This document shows positions 10,090-22,824 of a DNA stretch of 64,000 bases, one piece after another. The notes under the pieces were generated by a model. It was not told the DNA's origin. It did not search any database and saw only the letters and a list, made by a program, of their open reading frames with translations. The position numbers were made by a program, and so were the translations under genes. The stretch comes from Gnetum montanum (lineage: Eukaryota; Streptophyta; Gnetopsida; Gnetales; Gnetaceae). Positions within the stretch are counted from its first letter, which is position 1. Every line of letters begins with the position of its first letter. The stretch lies in assembly GCA_015680685.1 (NCBI GenBank), contig MNCI01002706.1:146074-210073 (forward strand), in the 5' to 3' direction.

Positions 10090-10935
10090 ATTCCCCTATG
10101 AGAGATTCTAGACTAGCCCCAACTTCTTCAACTAATGTTGAAATTTTTACTTCTTTTATTGACGTGGAAAGTTCTATTAATTCTCAAAATACAAATTTAC
10201 AATATAGTAAAAAAAAAAAAGTCGTGATGCCTTCTTCTACTAATATTAATGCAACTAAGATTCTCTAATTTTGTTTTTCTTAATGATGTATACAAGTCAT
10301 TGGTTGCTAATCTTTTATCACAATTTGTGGTTATTCAAATTCTGGTTACCTGTCTTGTAATCAAAGTTTTATTTCGTAGTTAAATGATGTAATAAAAAAA
10401 CATGACATTCAAGTCCTTCATGCTAAGCATTATTCTCATTTTTTTCTGTGTGTTGAGTTAGGGAATGCTTCAATGGTGCAATGTGCATTAGATATAGGGC
10501 CTTTTATACATAAGCATGCAATGTTGATCATTTGTAATTGGTTACAAATTTTGATGTCGAATCTAAGAATATGCTAAAGTTTAATGTTTTGTCAAGTTAT
10601 ATAATCTTCTATTCATTTTTCAGAAAGATAAGCAAAAAATTGTTAGTCTTATTAGTTTCATCAAGCATATGGAGTCTATTTCTACAACTTTTGATTTTCA
10701 TAGACATGTTTTTGTTGAAATCAACCTTCTTAATCATAAAAAGGAATTGGCATTACAAGTAGGAGGAAAGACTTACATTAAGCTAATTACATATTATAAT
10801 CTTTCTAATTCTTGCAACTTTTGTCATTGTGAAGGATATTTGTTTAATGCTTATCTTTTCTTCCTAAAGAAAAGAAAAAATGTGATTAGGTTAGCATTTT
10901 TTAATAAAAACAATATGAAATTGAAGATATAAAAA
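10090..10935 (+). pseudogene. LINE ORF1-like remnant with degraded zinc knuckle
   Basis: A low-complexity, Ser/Thr/Asn-rich frame starts at about 10098. From 10669 the frame reads HVFVEINLLNHKKELALQV, followed by an NLSNSCNFCHCEGY segment. Plant LINE ORF1 proteins of the DUF4283 / zf-CCHC_4 type have a 'VEIDLSKPL' strand, then a 'LPxFCxxCGxxGHxxxxC' knuckle; here the last His and Cys are lost. Stops and frame changes throughout. An alternative is random AT-rich coding-like sequence; the 'VEINL ... CNFCHCEGY' order is what favours the call. Confidence 0.4.
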
Positions 10936-11295
10936 AATCAAGTTAATTTCAATGATAAAAATGATTAAATGGCAATAAAAATCCAAATAAGATATAGGTT
11001 TCTATGTGTATTTTTGTTAGTACTATAGAATGGATTAAGTAATCTAGATAGACAGTGTAAGAAAACATGCCTTGTTGGTAAATTGAAAGTTGTTTTCCTC
11101 TAAAATGAGGGCTGAAGGAATGTAGATATTCTCACAAGTTTCATACCATCACAACTATCACCATAGAACTACATGGCCTTGATTCATTTACAAACTTCAT
11201 CATAAGAATATGTAAGCTTGTTGGGGAGGCTTTGCCTCCTTGGCTCGGCCCCTCACACTACTCTTTGAAGTAGAATTTAGGGCTAGATGCATTAG
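10936..11295. other. No gene seen; left flank of element A
   Basis: AT-rich sequence with no recognised coding or repeat signature up to the target duplication AGTAT at 11296-11300. Confidence 0.5.
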
Positions 11296-11300
11296 AGTAT

Positions 11301-12195
11301 TGATGAGCATTAATGTGTCACGTCGATGGGCCCCCATTGATGAGGCCTTGTCGATGGGGCCCCATTTACATGGTGTTGCCCTGTCAATGTAGGATGCAGC
11401 CCTAGAGAAAAAACTATAAATATGAGCTCCCAACCGTGTTTATAGGCATATTAGATTCATAGTAGTAGCAGTGCTCTTATAGTTTGTCTATTTGAAAGTT
11501 AGAATATTTTTCCCGAGTGTCTGCAGCAGGAGTCATTAAGTGTACAGATATTTATTCAAGCACTGTTGTACCTGAACCACACTAGTGTGTACAACAATAA
11601 AGATGAGCTTCTTGATAAACCTTGTAGCATTCTAGATAGCTTAAATGTTTTATTTATGCATTCATTGTTTTTATTAAATATTCAATTAATTAAGCTAAAT
11701 TATACTTTAATTAATTAAGGTAAACAGATTAAGTACATAAGTACAATTGCTTTGAGCGTAAACACGTATTCACTTGGTAATCCTAGCAGCGTTATTGCTT
11801 GGTGCACCCAATAACGTAGCACTTGGTAACCTAGCAGAGGATACATGGGTTCAGGATATGTACGGAAAGTGGGACTAGATACTTATGTTAGGATTAGTTA
11901 AAGATTAGTTAGTTAGTTAAATTAAATTAGTCATTCAATTACTTCATCTCTTTTTTTAACCACCAAAACCATAAAACACAAAACGATAAAAATCATATGC
12001 CTTGATTGCACTTAACCATACTATTAGGCTTCACAAGTGTAATCAAGAAGACAACGAATGTCCTATAGGGCAAGATTCACTTCCTAGGAGATTACTGCAT
12101 CGAAAACTAGAGAGTCCAAAAAATTTGATCAAATCACACATGAGCACTCTATGGTTCGTATGGTTAGACATAAGGGTACCCTTCATAGCTCATCA
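11301..12195 (+). repeat. Element A 5' LTR
   Basis: 895 bases. U3 holds imperfect repeats of a GATGGGGCC-type unit (GTCGATGGGCCCCC, GTCGATGGGGCCCC). TATA box TATAAAT is at 11415-11421 and the poly(A) signal AATAAA at 11596-11601, just before the R/U5 block GATGAGCTTCTTGATAAACC that all relatives here share. Ends CTCATCA at 12195. It is 73 bases shorter than the 3' LTR, mainly from fewer U3 repeat units. Confidence 0.92.
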
Positions 12196-12196
12196 T

Positions 12197-12214
12197 TGGT
12201 GTCATTGTCGGGGA
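12197..12214 (+). other. Element A primer-binding site (tRNA-Asp type)
   Basis: TGGTGTCATTGTCGGGGA one base after the LTR. The canonical Athila/Cyclops site is TGGCGCCGTTGCCGGGGA; the three differences are all C/T or G/A transitions. Confidence 0.85.
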
Positions 12215-12344
12215 CTCTGTTTGTTGAAACGTGCGCTATCTAGGTTTAGTGGATATTATTAATATTATTGGACGAACCCCAAGGTCAACATCATTTCCAA
12301 ATAACATAACTACAAGAGCACATTGATATTTTATTGTTTGCAAA

Positions 12345-14170
12345 ATGTCTTCTTCTCATAGGCAAAATGATATAAAATCATCGGTCCCAAAAGAGTGCAA
12401 AGTGATATATACTCATCCAGATGAGTATGTGTCAAAGTTCACCTTCATCCTACATCAAGATGAACAACTATGATGATGTGATATGAAGGGCAATATTGTA
12501 ATGCCCCCTGATCGATCTATGCCTATGATGCTACTTCAAACTCTTAAGAAGTTAGGCATTCATGATCTTCAAGAAGAATATGTTATGCAAGATTATGACT
12601 ACCGAGACTACCATCCCACTGAAACACAACATAGGTGAGATTGACATCATGAGAGGCATCATGAGGATGCTAAGGGGAAATAGTTCACTAATCCCTTGTT
12701 CCTATTGAACCAAGATGACAATGAGAACCTTGCCTCTAAGGGCTCTCAACATGAACATTCTCTACCCTTTGTTACTGGTGATGAGGGTGTGACCATGAAT
12801 TTGTAGTCTGCAATCCACACTTTAGGTTCAAGGAAATATGGCAGTTAAAGAAAGGGATTAAACAGGCATCAAAATGATAGGAAACTTGATGAACATGGCC
12901 ATGATAACCAAGGGGGAATTAGTAGATTTCATGATTGAGGTAGTCCTCCTTCCTCTTCCCTCTCTTCATCTACATTTGCTTCTTCTTCCTCTTCTGATTC
13001 TGAAAGACATTACAGAAGGAACAACCACGATGGAGGTGAGCATCGAGTCAATAATACTAATCACCATGCCCATAATAATCAAAGGGGTAACCAAGGACAT
13101 CATTGATGATAACGAAATCATGATGATGATGAGCCTTTATTAGCAACTCAAAATATGCTTAACATTGTAGAGGTAGTTAAGATCCCAACTAGGCATGTGA
13201 AGGATAGTCGGATCAAGCACTTAGACATAAACAATATCCCAAGATTTGAGGGGGTATATAACTCTAATTTGTAGACACATCTACAAGCTTTACATGATGC
13301 CTGTGCCTTACAGAACATTGAAAATGGTTGGCAAAAACTCAAGCTATTTCCCAGGACACTCATTAAAGAAGTTGAAAGCTGGTACTGGTACTTAGAGCTG
13401 GAATCTATCTGCCAATGGAGTATAATGCTTGAGCTATTCAATGACAAATACCAGATGTACTCCAAAGTGTCTAATTTGAGAAGGCAAATCCAAGGTTGGA
13501 AACATGGAACACATGAACCCTTAGATGCCACCATGGATAGATACTATTCTCTTTTACATCGATGCCCTAGCCATGGTTATTCTCAAAGGGAGCAACTCTG
13601 CCACATCATAGATGGGCTCAGAGCAGAATCTATAAGAACTCTTGGGGTTTATGCCCAAGGGAGATTGTTTGAACTAAGAGCTCATTAGATACAAAGGCTT
13701 ATAGAATAGGTTGTAAAAGAAGAAGATGAGTTTTGAAAAAGGGAAAGTGTGAAAGAATATAATAGGAACCCTTCCATCAAAAAAAGAGAGATATGATTTT
13801 GTGACAAGGAGGAGTCACCACTTGATGAAGTGGTGAATAGGAAAACCTTACCCATCCAAAAATTTGTTTATGATATTTCAGCAAAGGTTGACAAATTATG
13901 GGACTCTTTGGATGAGAAATTCCAAACCATTATGAAGATTGTTGAGGAATCCAAAGAGAAAAATAGTGATTGTAATCGCAAGAGGTAGAAAGAAGCTGAA
14001 CCTGCCTACAAGAGAGGTAAGGGCAAAGCTGTTGTAGTAGAAGAAGTTGTGGAGACAAACTCTGATGATGATGTTGGTTATGACATTTGTTAGCATGAAC
14101 ATCTTAAAGGATGTTGCCCTATGGTGTCACACTTACAAGAGTCTAGGATGTACGTGTTGAATCCTTGACT
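12345..14170 (+). pseudogene. Element A gag
   Basis: ATG at 12345 begins a MSSSHRQND leader followed by the family's conserved YTHPDEYV...FTFILHQDEQL segment. That segment is shared with B, C and D and fixes the start. A His/Asp/Ser-rich linker follows, then the retrotransposon gag core (about 13190-13690) with HLDINNIPRFEG, ALQNIENGWQKLKLFPRTL, ESWY, LFNDKYQMYS and RYYSLLHRCPSHGYS. The coiled C-terminal region to about 14100 has SLDEKFQTIMKIVEES and a Cys/His motif (YDIC..HEHLKGCCP) that may be a degenerate zinc knuckle. At least a dozen stops, many from CAG/CAA or TGG codons. Structural capsid-type protein, no longer translatable. Confidence 0.85.
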
Positions 14171-14785
14171 AGCATAGAGGCAAGCACCCAGATGATTGCC
14201 TTATCCTCAAGGTAATCCAAGACAATTCCACCACCAACAACAAGCTTACAACCCAAGTGGAGCTCCACCTCAACCATATGAATAATATTGACAATGGCAC
14301 CAACCACAATCATGGGGAATCCATTGCCAAGATAGCAATACCCTTATAGGAAACTAGATCCATATGGGTACTATGTTTAGCAAACCATCTCTCCAAGGAG
14401 TTTTGCCAACCATGCCTCATTTCAAAATAACTATTACCCTCTAGAGTATCATTGAATTCATTCACCATCTACTTGAGGAGAGAATCTATATCCATACCAT
14501 CCTCTGCATTCATTTGCACACATCCCTCTACCCTCAACCCAATTACCTCCTATTCCATTCATGCAGGGTGAAATTCCTCCACAATTGCAACAACAAAATA
14601 CCACGAGGGTTGTACATTCATAACTAGTTTTCCAGCTAAGTGGTTTGGACAATTAATCTAGGAAACATCCATTTTTCCAATCCAATAGTCCTTCCAAACC
14701 CTCACAACCTAATCCAGCTAGTCACCTTGTATCTCCAACATCCTCATCCTTTGCATCAAATACATTCAAGTACCCTTCAAACCAA
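14171..14785 (+). pseudogene. Element A gag-protease linker (Pro/Gln-rich)
   Basis: Proline/glutamine-rich translation (PYPQGNPRQFHHQQQ, SGAPPQPYE) in broken frames, the same linker as 41880-42450 in element C. No domain; it connects gag and protease in this polyprotein. Confidence 0.6.
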
Positions 14786-15313
14786 GTGCCACCTCAAATC
14801 TGCACTGTAATGCTAACTCATGTTGTTTCCAACTGGATTAAGGCTGGCAATCTTCCCATGAAAAGATCTGACCTAGGAAGTACTCTTATTTACTTGCAGA
14901 TTGCTAGACATGAGCCATGCAAGGCTCTTCTTGATTCTGGTTTCGATGTCAATCTCATCTTCCATGACATGTACAAGGCTTGGAACCTACCGCCTCTCAA
15001 GCAAAGCAACATTTGTTTAGAATTGGTAGATCAATCACTCAATGTCCCTTTGGGGTTAGTGGAGGACATTGTGACCATAGTTTGCAGGTGGTCCTATGTT
15101 GCTAATTTTCTAGTGATTAAGTTGAAAAATTGCAAAGGTGACTTCCCCATCATTATGGTAAGGGCTTGGTTAAGCATAATAGATGCATGTATGGGCATAA
15201 GGGACCTTTCCTTGGAAATATCCAAGGAAAATGAATTTAAAAATTTAGAGAAGAAGCATGTTCCATGCATTGTGTATAGTGATAATGGGTGCAATTGTGT
15301 GCAAAATATCTAG
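14786..15313 (+). pseudogene. Element A aspartic protease
   Basis: Retropepsin-type domain: the catalytic motif is intact as LLDSGFDVNLI (about residue 51 from 14786), with MYKAWNLPPLK downstream and a second-strand segment GDFPIIMVRAWLS where relatives read IIMGRAWL. The family's upstream signature MLTHVVSNWIKAGNLP marks the domain start. The frame is open for 175 codons, the longest undamaged piece of this element, then stops before a 480-base linker (15314-15790) leading to RT. Confidence 0.82.
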
Positions 15314-15789
15314 TCCATCAATAGTACATTCATTACAACATGCAATTAGTATGCATAAGAAACAGATATTCAAAGATGTTTATATGTAGCAGCCATAAAG
15401 TAGGAGGACACCCAGTGGCTAACAGCTAACTTTGACAGTAGTACATTATGCATGGAACCTACTAAGCCCCTACCATGCATCTATGTCAAAAGTATGGATG
15501 AACTTGAGTAGGCTCATCACCAACTCTTTGACAATCAAGAAAATGCTAATACCTATTGGAGAGAGTTGGAAATCCTTGATAATTTTAAGTAGAAGCCCAT
15601 AGAGTTAAAAACTCTACCAACCAACATGGAATACGCATTTTAAAAAAATGGTAAGGTAATTATAATCAATGCAAATCTTGCTCTAGAACAAAATAATAAG
15701 TTGTTGCAGGTCATCAACAAGTGGTCAACATCCTTTGCTTGGTCATATCTTGAACTAATAAGAATTGATCCAAGGATATGCCATCATCA

Positions 15790-16471
15790 TATTTACACCG
15801 ACTCAGCCATGAAGCCAAGAAGGCAGCTGTAGCAACAACTGAATCCCAAACTAAAGAAAATCATGAAGAAAAAAATAGAACAACTCCTCAAGGCCGGGTT
15901 CATTTATCCCATTACAGATAATGAGTGGGTTAGCCCACTCGTAATTGTGCCAAAAAAGTGGCAAGTGGCAAGTCTACATTGACTTTAGGCTGTTGAATAT
16001 GGAAACATTTAAAGATCATTTCCCATTGCCATTTGTGGATCAACTATTGGACATCATATCTGGGCATTGCTATTATAGCTTCTTGGATGGTTATAGTGGC
16101 TATAACCAAATTCAAATTGCACCAGAAGGTCACGTGAAGATAATATTCACAAGTCCCTGGGTGACTTTTGCATATTGTAAGATGCCATTTGATATGTGCA
16201 ATGCTCCTACAACATTTCAACACCTAGTCCTTAGTATTTTTCAATAGCAAATTGGTAGTGGGATAGAAGTCTTTATGGATGACTTGTCTACCTATGGGGC
16301 TACATTTGAGCAAGCCCTAGATCGCCTTGAGCAAGTATTGAAAAGATGTGTTGAAACAAACCTTAGGCTCAATTGGGAGAAAAGCCATTTAATGGTCTAG
16401 GAAGGCATAGTATTGGGGCACCACATTTCACAAGAAGGGATTGAGGTAGACATGGAAAAGATAAGGGTCAT
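15790..16471 (+). pseudogene. Element A reverse transcriptase, N-terminal part (split by element B)
   Basis: Starts with NPKLKK...IEQLLKAGFIYPI and reads through KWQVYIDFRLLNMETFKDHF, FLDGYSGYNQIQIAPEG and the catalytic FMDD near 16274, then LNWEKSHLMV and GIEVDMEKIRVI. These are Athila RT signatures in order. Three or more stops and one frameshift near 15950. The sequence breaks at 16471 where element B is inserted, and resumes at 26356 with SFLGYTGYY-type sequence in a broken frame. Confidence 0.88.
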
Positions 16472-17220
16472 TGATGAGTGGCAAGGTATTCCTACGCCCA
16501 ACCATACGAATATGAGCATTCATGCATGATCCAGTTGAGCGCCAAGGATTAAGTGCTTATGCACCTACATAGAATAAGGATGAGTTATGCAGTTGTTGTC
16601 TTCCCAAGCTTACTTGTAATGCACAATTGTATGGTTAAGTAAACTCTAGGTATATGATTTTTATGTTTTTTTATATTTTCTATCTTGGTCTCCTAAGTGT
16701 GTGAAATGGAAAGATTTAGTTAACTATTAGGTTTTTGTAACTCTAATGTGAATCAAATCCTAACACCAACATTCGGTCCCACTCCCCAGACACATCCTAA
16801 ACTAGTGTAACACCACTGGGATTACCAAATGCTAGTCGTTACTAGGTTACCAAATGTTCCNAGGATTACCAAATGCTAGTCGTTACTAGGTTACCAAATG
16901 TTCCACATATGCTCGAAGTGGTCGTGCTGAGTGTGCTAATTTATTGACGATTAATAATTCTATAGAAATAACATTGATTAACTAATGAAAACATCAAATA
17001 ATAGTAAATAACATTAAATGCTATAATTAAGCTATTCTGAATGTTACAAGGTTTATCACGAAGTTCGTATTTTTTTTGGACACAAGGTATGCTCAGGTAC
17101 ACAATGCTTGAATATAGATCCATTCACTTTATGACTCCTACTGCAGGCACTTAGAAATAATTCTAACTCTGGAAAAGAAAAAAACAACAAGAGTTTAGCT
17201 AAAGGACTGAAAAACTAATG
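16472..17220 (-). repeat. Element B 3' LTR, lacking the 5' part of U3
   Basis: About 749 bases matching 25490-26194 of the 5' LTR. The first 156 bases of U3 (26195-26350 in the partner), including the TATA box, are absent: the polypurine-side sequence joins the LTR directly at 17220/17221. The element could therefore not have regenerated a promoter on another round. An N at 16861 is flanked by a 42-base exact repeat that inflates the length. Confidence 0.85.
16819..16904. other. Contig join with unmerged 42-base overlap
   Basis: The 42 bases GGATTACCAAATGCTAGTCG... at 16819-16860 are repeated exactly at 16863-16904 around the N at 16861. The partner LTR of element B has the segment once. This is most simply an unmerged contig overlap. 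Confidence 0.85.
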
Positions 17221-19109
17221 TCCTCACAATAGAATGAAAACTTGTCCTCAAGTTCTTTACAAAATATTGGGAAGGTATGGGATTATTGACTTAATGATAA
17301 TTGATGGTGACATGGAATGACAGACTCAAAGTGCCTGGTGAACATATCAACAAACATATTACAACATTGGTGTTCATAACCATTGTGGTGAGCACTGTAC
17401 ATAGATGACATCTAGATCCTCATTTGATAGCTTGAAGAGAGAGAGAGAGAGAAAAAAAAAGAAAAGAAAAGAAAATGAGATACATTGTTGTCAATGTCAA
17501 AGATGTGCACACCGTTATTTGTCCATGGCCACATGACTAAGCTTGTTCCTTGTGTAAATGCTCTTACTCTAGTTCATCTTGAGTGCTCCCTCCTATCCCA
17601 GTCCATTGTTCATGTGATCACCATCTACACACACAACATAATCATGAATTAGCAAGGATAGATAACATATAATGCAGTTGATACCTTGCCTCAATGTGAA
17701 TCACATTAGCTAGGTTGTGGGTATGGCATATACTGGGTTAGAGGTTTGTAATTGATAACAACCCAAGGTGTAGGGGTGAGATAAAAATTTGCGACAAGCC
17801 CCCACGACTAAGAGTGAACCTCTGGTAGCAATAGGATGGAAAATGAAAGAAAAAGAAAGATAAGAGAAATAACAACGGTGAAGCCAATAAATAGAAAATG
17901 GATGTCATGGATGGGGTGAAACAAGAAATAGTTAATTGCAAGAAATGTTTAAGGGAAAAGAACTTAACAATTGCACCAAAAAGGAATGCCAGTGGGTCCT
18001 CCCCAAAGTAGGCTCATGCCCTTTATGCCTTGACAAACCCACAAACCAAAGAGTCTATAGGCTCTAGGAATGACATATAGAGATAATAGTTAAGAATTTA
18101 CCAAAGAATAACAATGCACTAACCAAGATATAGACTAATCATAAAACTGGCAATGAGGTAGAATACGATGAGCAATATGGAAAGAGAAGAGAGAATGGAA
18201 TGGAATCCCAAAATCAAGGTTATGTAAAGTCCCTTGTATATTATGTGGTTAAGGTGACTTAATAAAATTAAGCTAAATTCAGATTAAAACTAACCACACC
18301 TAGTGACCTTGCATCAACACACTTGACCAACCCATCCTCTTGAAGCAACAAGAATGCTTCCATAGAGCAACTACCATTCCAAAAAAGAGAAGAATAGAGA
18401 TGTAGGAAGTGAGAAAGGGCCTTAGTTAGAGGAAACCTTCAAGCATGGGTAGCATGTCTTTCCAATGCCATAACTAGTGCTTGTAGTCCATGTTCCTTTA
18501 TTATGTCTAAGGGGTATGCTTTGAATTCCCACTAGTTGTTATTTTTTTTATGGGAACCACACCATGCAAAGACTTATTTGATTCATTCAACTTCTTGATA
18601 TTACTCAATAGCAGAAGGGTGGAAAACCTATGAAAAACATCCAAGTACCCAAGAGAATAGCCAGTACAAATGCATCAAATCCCTTTGAAGTCACACCCTT
18701 TTTAACCCATTTGAATATTTCCTTGGTTTGAAGAATATCAAGCCACAAATTCATTAATAGGTTTGATTATAAAAAGGGACAGTACAGTTCCAAAACAAAG
18801 GAAGACCATAGAGTTGAATGGATGACGTGGACTCATTGCCTGTTTTATCAAAAGAAACCATATCTTAGTATTAACATTAAAAGTCAAAGGTAAAAACCAA
18901 ACATTAGCAATCAACACTATTATAGTACAACCCACCATCAGAAGCACTTATTAGGTGATGAGTGAGAATAAATCAAACAAAAGTTAATAAAGAAAGAAAC
19001 AGTAAAAATGTTAATGATGGTGTAAAACAAAAACAAGTAGAGATGAAAAATGTATAAAATAAAAATGTGTAAAACAAAAAAGATAAAAGAAATTCAGGGC
19101 TTAGAAAAA
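17221..19109 (-). other. Element B post-pol non-coding region
   Basis: Homologous to 44560-46555 of element C and 61160-63055 of D. It contains the conserved GAATTCAAAGCATACCCCTT block (reading down from 18538), the GTGTGTGTAGATGG acceptor-like motif (near 17620-17630) and the pre-LTR segment ending near 17221. A microsatellite of GA followed by A-rich sequence lies at 17436-17475. No credible reading frame. Confidence 0.75.
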
Positions 19110-20420
19110 CTAGCATTGGTGGCCATCTCCCCCATGACTAAGTTGGGAGGAGGAGATCTGAAATAATGAGTAGGACTGTCCATTAATAGAGGTAGTGTTA
19201 GTACTGGCCATTTTGGGCTCATGGAAAGGTTTGGTTTGCTGTATGTTGACCAATAACTTCTTATTGGGGCTTCTAGGTTTATAGATCATCATGGCCCTTG
19301 AAGGAAAAGTTTCATGAATGATATAAGGTCCTTCCCACAGTGTTTGAAATTTAGTTTGTTGTGGCACATGTGTAGGATTCCAATAAAGAACCCTATCTCT
19401 TAGTTGGTATTTGACTTTTCTAATCCTTAGGTCATGACATTGTTTGTTGAAGGCCTTGTGTAGTTCATTGGATGACAAGGCAGTTAATTGATTTTCATCT
19501 AGCAAGTTAAGATTCAATAATTATTTTTTCTATGCTAGACTGAGGTTAAGGTTAAGGTCACATGCTGTAGACAGTGTATGAAGCTCAGCTTGGATAGGAA
19601 GTGTTGGAAGTTTACCGTACACCAACTTATAGGGAGAATAGCCTATAGGGAGTTTCCATGTGGAGTAGTAGGCCCAAAGAGCATTGTTTAGTTTGGTGCT
19701 CCAATTTCACCTATATTTGCTAATAGTTCATGTCAATATTTTTGTGATTTCCCTATTGGTGACTTCGGCTTGACCATTCGCTTGAGGATGATATGGTGTA
19801 GTCAGTTTATGATCAACTCCTAAGTGTTGCATCAACTTCCAAAAAGTCACACTTGTAAAATGTGTACCATTATCAGAAATAAGTGCATGAGGCATGCCAA
19901 ACCTATTTATGATTTGTTCTTGAACAAATCATGTAGTGGTAGATGATTTACAATCAGTAACGGTGGCTGCTTCTACTCATTTTGCAAAATAATCAACAGC
20001 AACAACAATGTATGCTTTTCCATTGGACATTAGTGTAATAGGCCTCATAAAATCAATACCCCATATGTCGAAGGGTTTTAAGGGTTGAATCCATTATTGT
20101 GGACCCTCCATTCTAGCATTCATTCCCCCATCATATTGGCAGTGCTCACAAGATTGGACAAAATGATGGATGTCCCAAAATAATGTAGGCCAATAATATC
20201 CTACAAGCAAGATTTTAATGGTTGTTTGTCTCCTAGCGTAATGACCCCCACAAGGGTCCTCATGAGCATCTTGGAGAACTTGCAATTGATCTGCGTCGGG
20301 AACACACCATCAGATCAAGCCATTAGAACAAACCTTGTAAAGGTGTTCGTTGATTTCCATGAAATGTTTGACTCAGTGGAGAAATTATTATTTCTTTCTA
20401 ATGTCCAGCCCTTGTAGTGT
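19110..20420 (-). pseudogene. Element B integrase
   Basis: Reads from the zinc-binding domain (HEDPCGGHYARR ... SCEHCQ, HHCC complete) through the catalytic core: WGIDF (first Asp), ISDNGTHF (second Asp) and TNREITK (Glu), all present. Then YSPYKLVYGKLP, and a C-terminal chromatin-side segment VLYWNPTHVPQQTKFQTLWEGPY running to 19110. It is the best preserved integrase of the window in terms of catalytic residues, but several stops (TAG/TGA from Gln, Arg or Trp codons) interrupt it. Confidence 0.87.
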
Positions 20421-20479
20421 TTCTTGCATGAGAAGATAAGTAAGAATGCTACTATACTAGTTTGTATCTGTGGGTGATT

Positions 20480-20950
20480 GATTATTTATTACACCTACAA
20501 AGAGAAGTTCATAAAGGAAGTGATCGAAAGTTGGGTATTCATCCTCTTTGTTGTCCCATCGCAACCAGGATAAATGATTAACAACAACATTCTAAGTGCC
20601 TTTATAGTTTACTATCATGAGATCGAACTCTTGCAAGATCACAAGCCATCGTATGATGTGAGGGCTCACCGTTGGTTTATTCATAAGGAACTGAATCGCA
20701 CTATGATTTATGTGTAAAAATACCTTATAGCCTAATACATAGTACCTGAATTTCTCTAGTGCAAACACCATGACCATTAACCCTTTTTCTATTGTGGTAT
20801 AGTTGAGTTGTGCACCAGCAATGCTTCGACTTGCATAGTGAATGTAATAGGGATGTTTTTGGTCATCTAACTATGTAAGTATGGCTTCTAAAGAAAAATT
20901 GGCTATGTTAGTCATTATATGGAATGGTCTGGACCAGTTAGGAGCTTGTA
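20480..20950 (-). pseudogene. Element B RNase H
   Basis: Segments FALEKFRYYVLGYKVFLHIN, FLMNKPTVSPHIIRWLVIL and LQEFDLMIVNYKGT are in order and match 26646-26951 of element A. The DAS-type start of the domain is degraded near 20900. Stops present. Confidence 0.8.
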
Positions 20951-21850
20951 GAATGAGTGTTTCTATGAGCTTTTGCTTCAAGGTTTAGAAAGCTAACTCA
21001 CATTCCTTAGTCCAATCAAAGGGTACATCCTTTTTCATTAATTCTACCAATGGTTTTGCAATCTTCAAAAAGTTCTCAATGAAACATCTATAATAGCCAG
21101 TATGTCCAAGGAATGATTGGATATCTTTTAGAGTTTCAAGTTGATGAGTGATTCCTTAAATAACTTTAATTTTTTTAGGATCTATCTCTATCCTTGTTTG
21201 TGAAATTTTATGCCCTAATACAATGCCCTCATGGACCATTAAGTGGCTTTTCTACCAATTGAGCCTTAGGTTGGTTTCAACACACCGTTTCATCACTTGC
21301 TCTAATCGGTCCAATGCGTGTTCAAAGTTTGCTTCGTAGGTGGAGAAATTTTCCATAAAAACCTTCACACCATTCCCTATTTGTTGCTGAAATATACTGA
21401 GAACCAAAGTTTGAAATGTTGTTGGAGCATTGCACAAGCCAAATGGCATCTACCTATATGCAAATGTTCCCCAAGGACTTGTGAATGTAGTTTTGGGTTG
21501 GTCTTTTAGTACTATTTGGAGTTGATTGTACCCACTGTAACCATCCAAAAAACTATAATAACAATGCCCTACTATGGTATCTAAGACTTGGTCAATGAAT
21601 GGCAATGGGAAATGATCTTTAAATGTTGCCATGTTTAATAGCATAAAGTCTATACACACCCTCCATTTACCACCTTTTTTATGCACAACGATTAATGGAC
21701 TAACCCATGCACTGTCAGCAATGGGGTAGATGAACTTGGCCTTCAAAAGTTATTCAATTTCTTCCTTAACTACTTGCTTAAGCATAAAGTCTATAATCAT
21801 CTTTGTAGTTGTTGTCGAGGCTTCATAGAGGGGTCAGTGTAAATTCTATG
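20951..21850 (-). pseudogene. Element B reverse transcriptase
   Basis: Minus strand from about 21850: FIYPIADSAWVSPLIVVHKKG, KWRVCIDFMLLNMATFKDHF, FLDGYSGYNQLQIVLKDQ, then MPFGLCNAPTTFQ. The catalytic motif is destroyed: relatives have FMDD, here FMENFSTYE, with both aspartates replaced. Frames change once at 21449/21450. Inactive polymerase. Confidence 0.88.
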
Positions 21851-22245
21851 TTGACATATCCTAGGATCTATTCTAGTTAATTTAGAATATGACCAAGTAA
21901 AGGATTTTGACCATTTGTTTACCATTTTTAGTAGTATTTCTTTTTGTTGAGGAGCAAGCTTAACATTAATGATTATTGATTTTCCATTCTTGAGAAATGC
22001 ATACTCCATATCAGTGGGCAATAATTTTAATTCAAGGGGCTCTTGCTTGAACTCATTAGGGATTTCCAACTTCCCCCAGTTGATATCTTCAGTGTTAGTA
22101 CTTGGAAGTTGGTGATGGACTTGCTTTAATACATCTATACTATCGATATAGACATAAGTTAAGCTCTTAGTTGGTTCCATGCATAAAGTTGAATTGCCCT
22201 CTAGGTCAGCTATTAGCCACTGGGTGCCTTCCTGTCTTATGGTTG

Positions 22246-22824
22246 CTACATATAGGCATCTTTGTATGTTAGATACTTGTGCACACTGGTTGCATGCAAG
22301 CAATGTTGAGTGTTGTATAAACCAAGACTTATACACGCAATTACACCCTGTGTCATTATATGTGATGCATGGAACTTTTTTCTCTCGATCTTTCCAAAAG
22401 TATCTTCTTTTGATATCTCTAGGGAAAGATCACGTATTTCTAGGCATGCGTCAATCGTACTTAGCCATGCTCTTCCCATTATGATTGGGAAGTCTCCCTT
22501 ATAGTTGTTAACTTGGATCACTCGGAAATCAATTGGATATGACCACCCATAAACAATGGTGACAATGTCCTCCACTAGTCCCAATGGAACAATGATGGAC
22601 TGGTTAGCCAACTCTAGATGAATGTTACTCTTCTTTAGTGGAGGCAAGTTCCAGGCTTTATACATTTCTTGGAAGATCAAATTAACACTAGAACCTAAAT
22701 CCAAAAGAGCTTTACAAGGCTTGTTTCTAGCAATTTGCAAATAGATAAGAGGACTTCCAAGATCAAAGAATTTCCTAGGAAGATGGCCAACTTTAATCCA
22801 ATTAGTGATGGCATGAGTTAACAT
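22246..22824 (-). pseudogene. Element B aspartic protease
   Basis: MLTHAITNWIKVGHLPRKF start, then the active site reads LLDLGSSVNLI: the serine of Asp-Ser-Gly is leucine (one C-to-T change), which should impair catalysis. GDFPIIMGRAWLSTID follows intact. A single frame stays open for 192 codons, although after about residue 150 it has slipped out of the family frame (KKFHASHIMTQG against KKVPCITYSDIG in C). The linker to RT (ORF 22336-21797) carries the family's WGKLEIPNEFKQEPLELK segment. Confidence 0.85.

Noticed and set aside
20226-20417. Plus-strand 63-codon ORF opposite element B integrase
   Set aside because: Antisense of the zinc-domain coding sequence; no independent signal.
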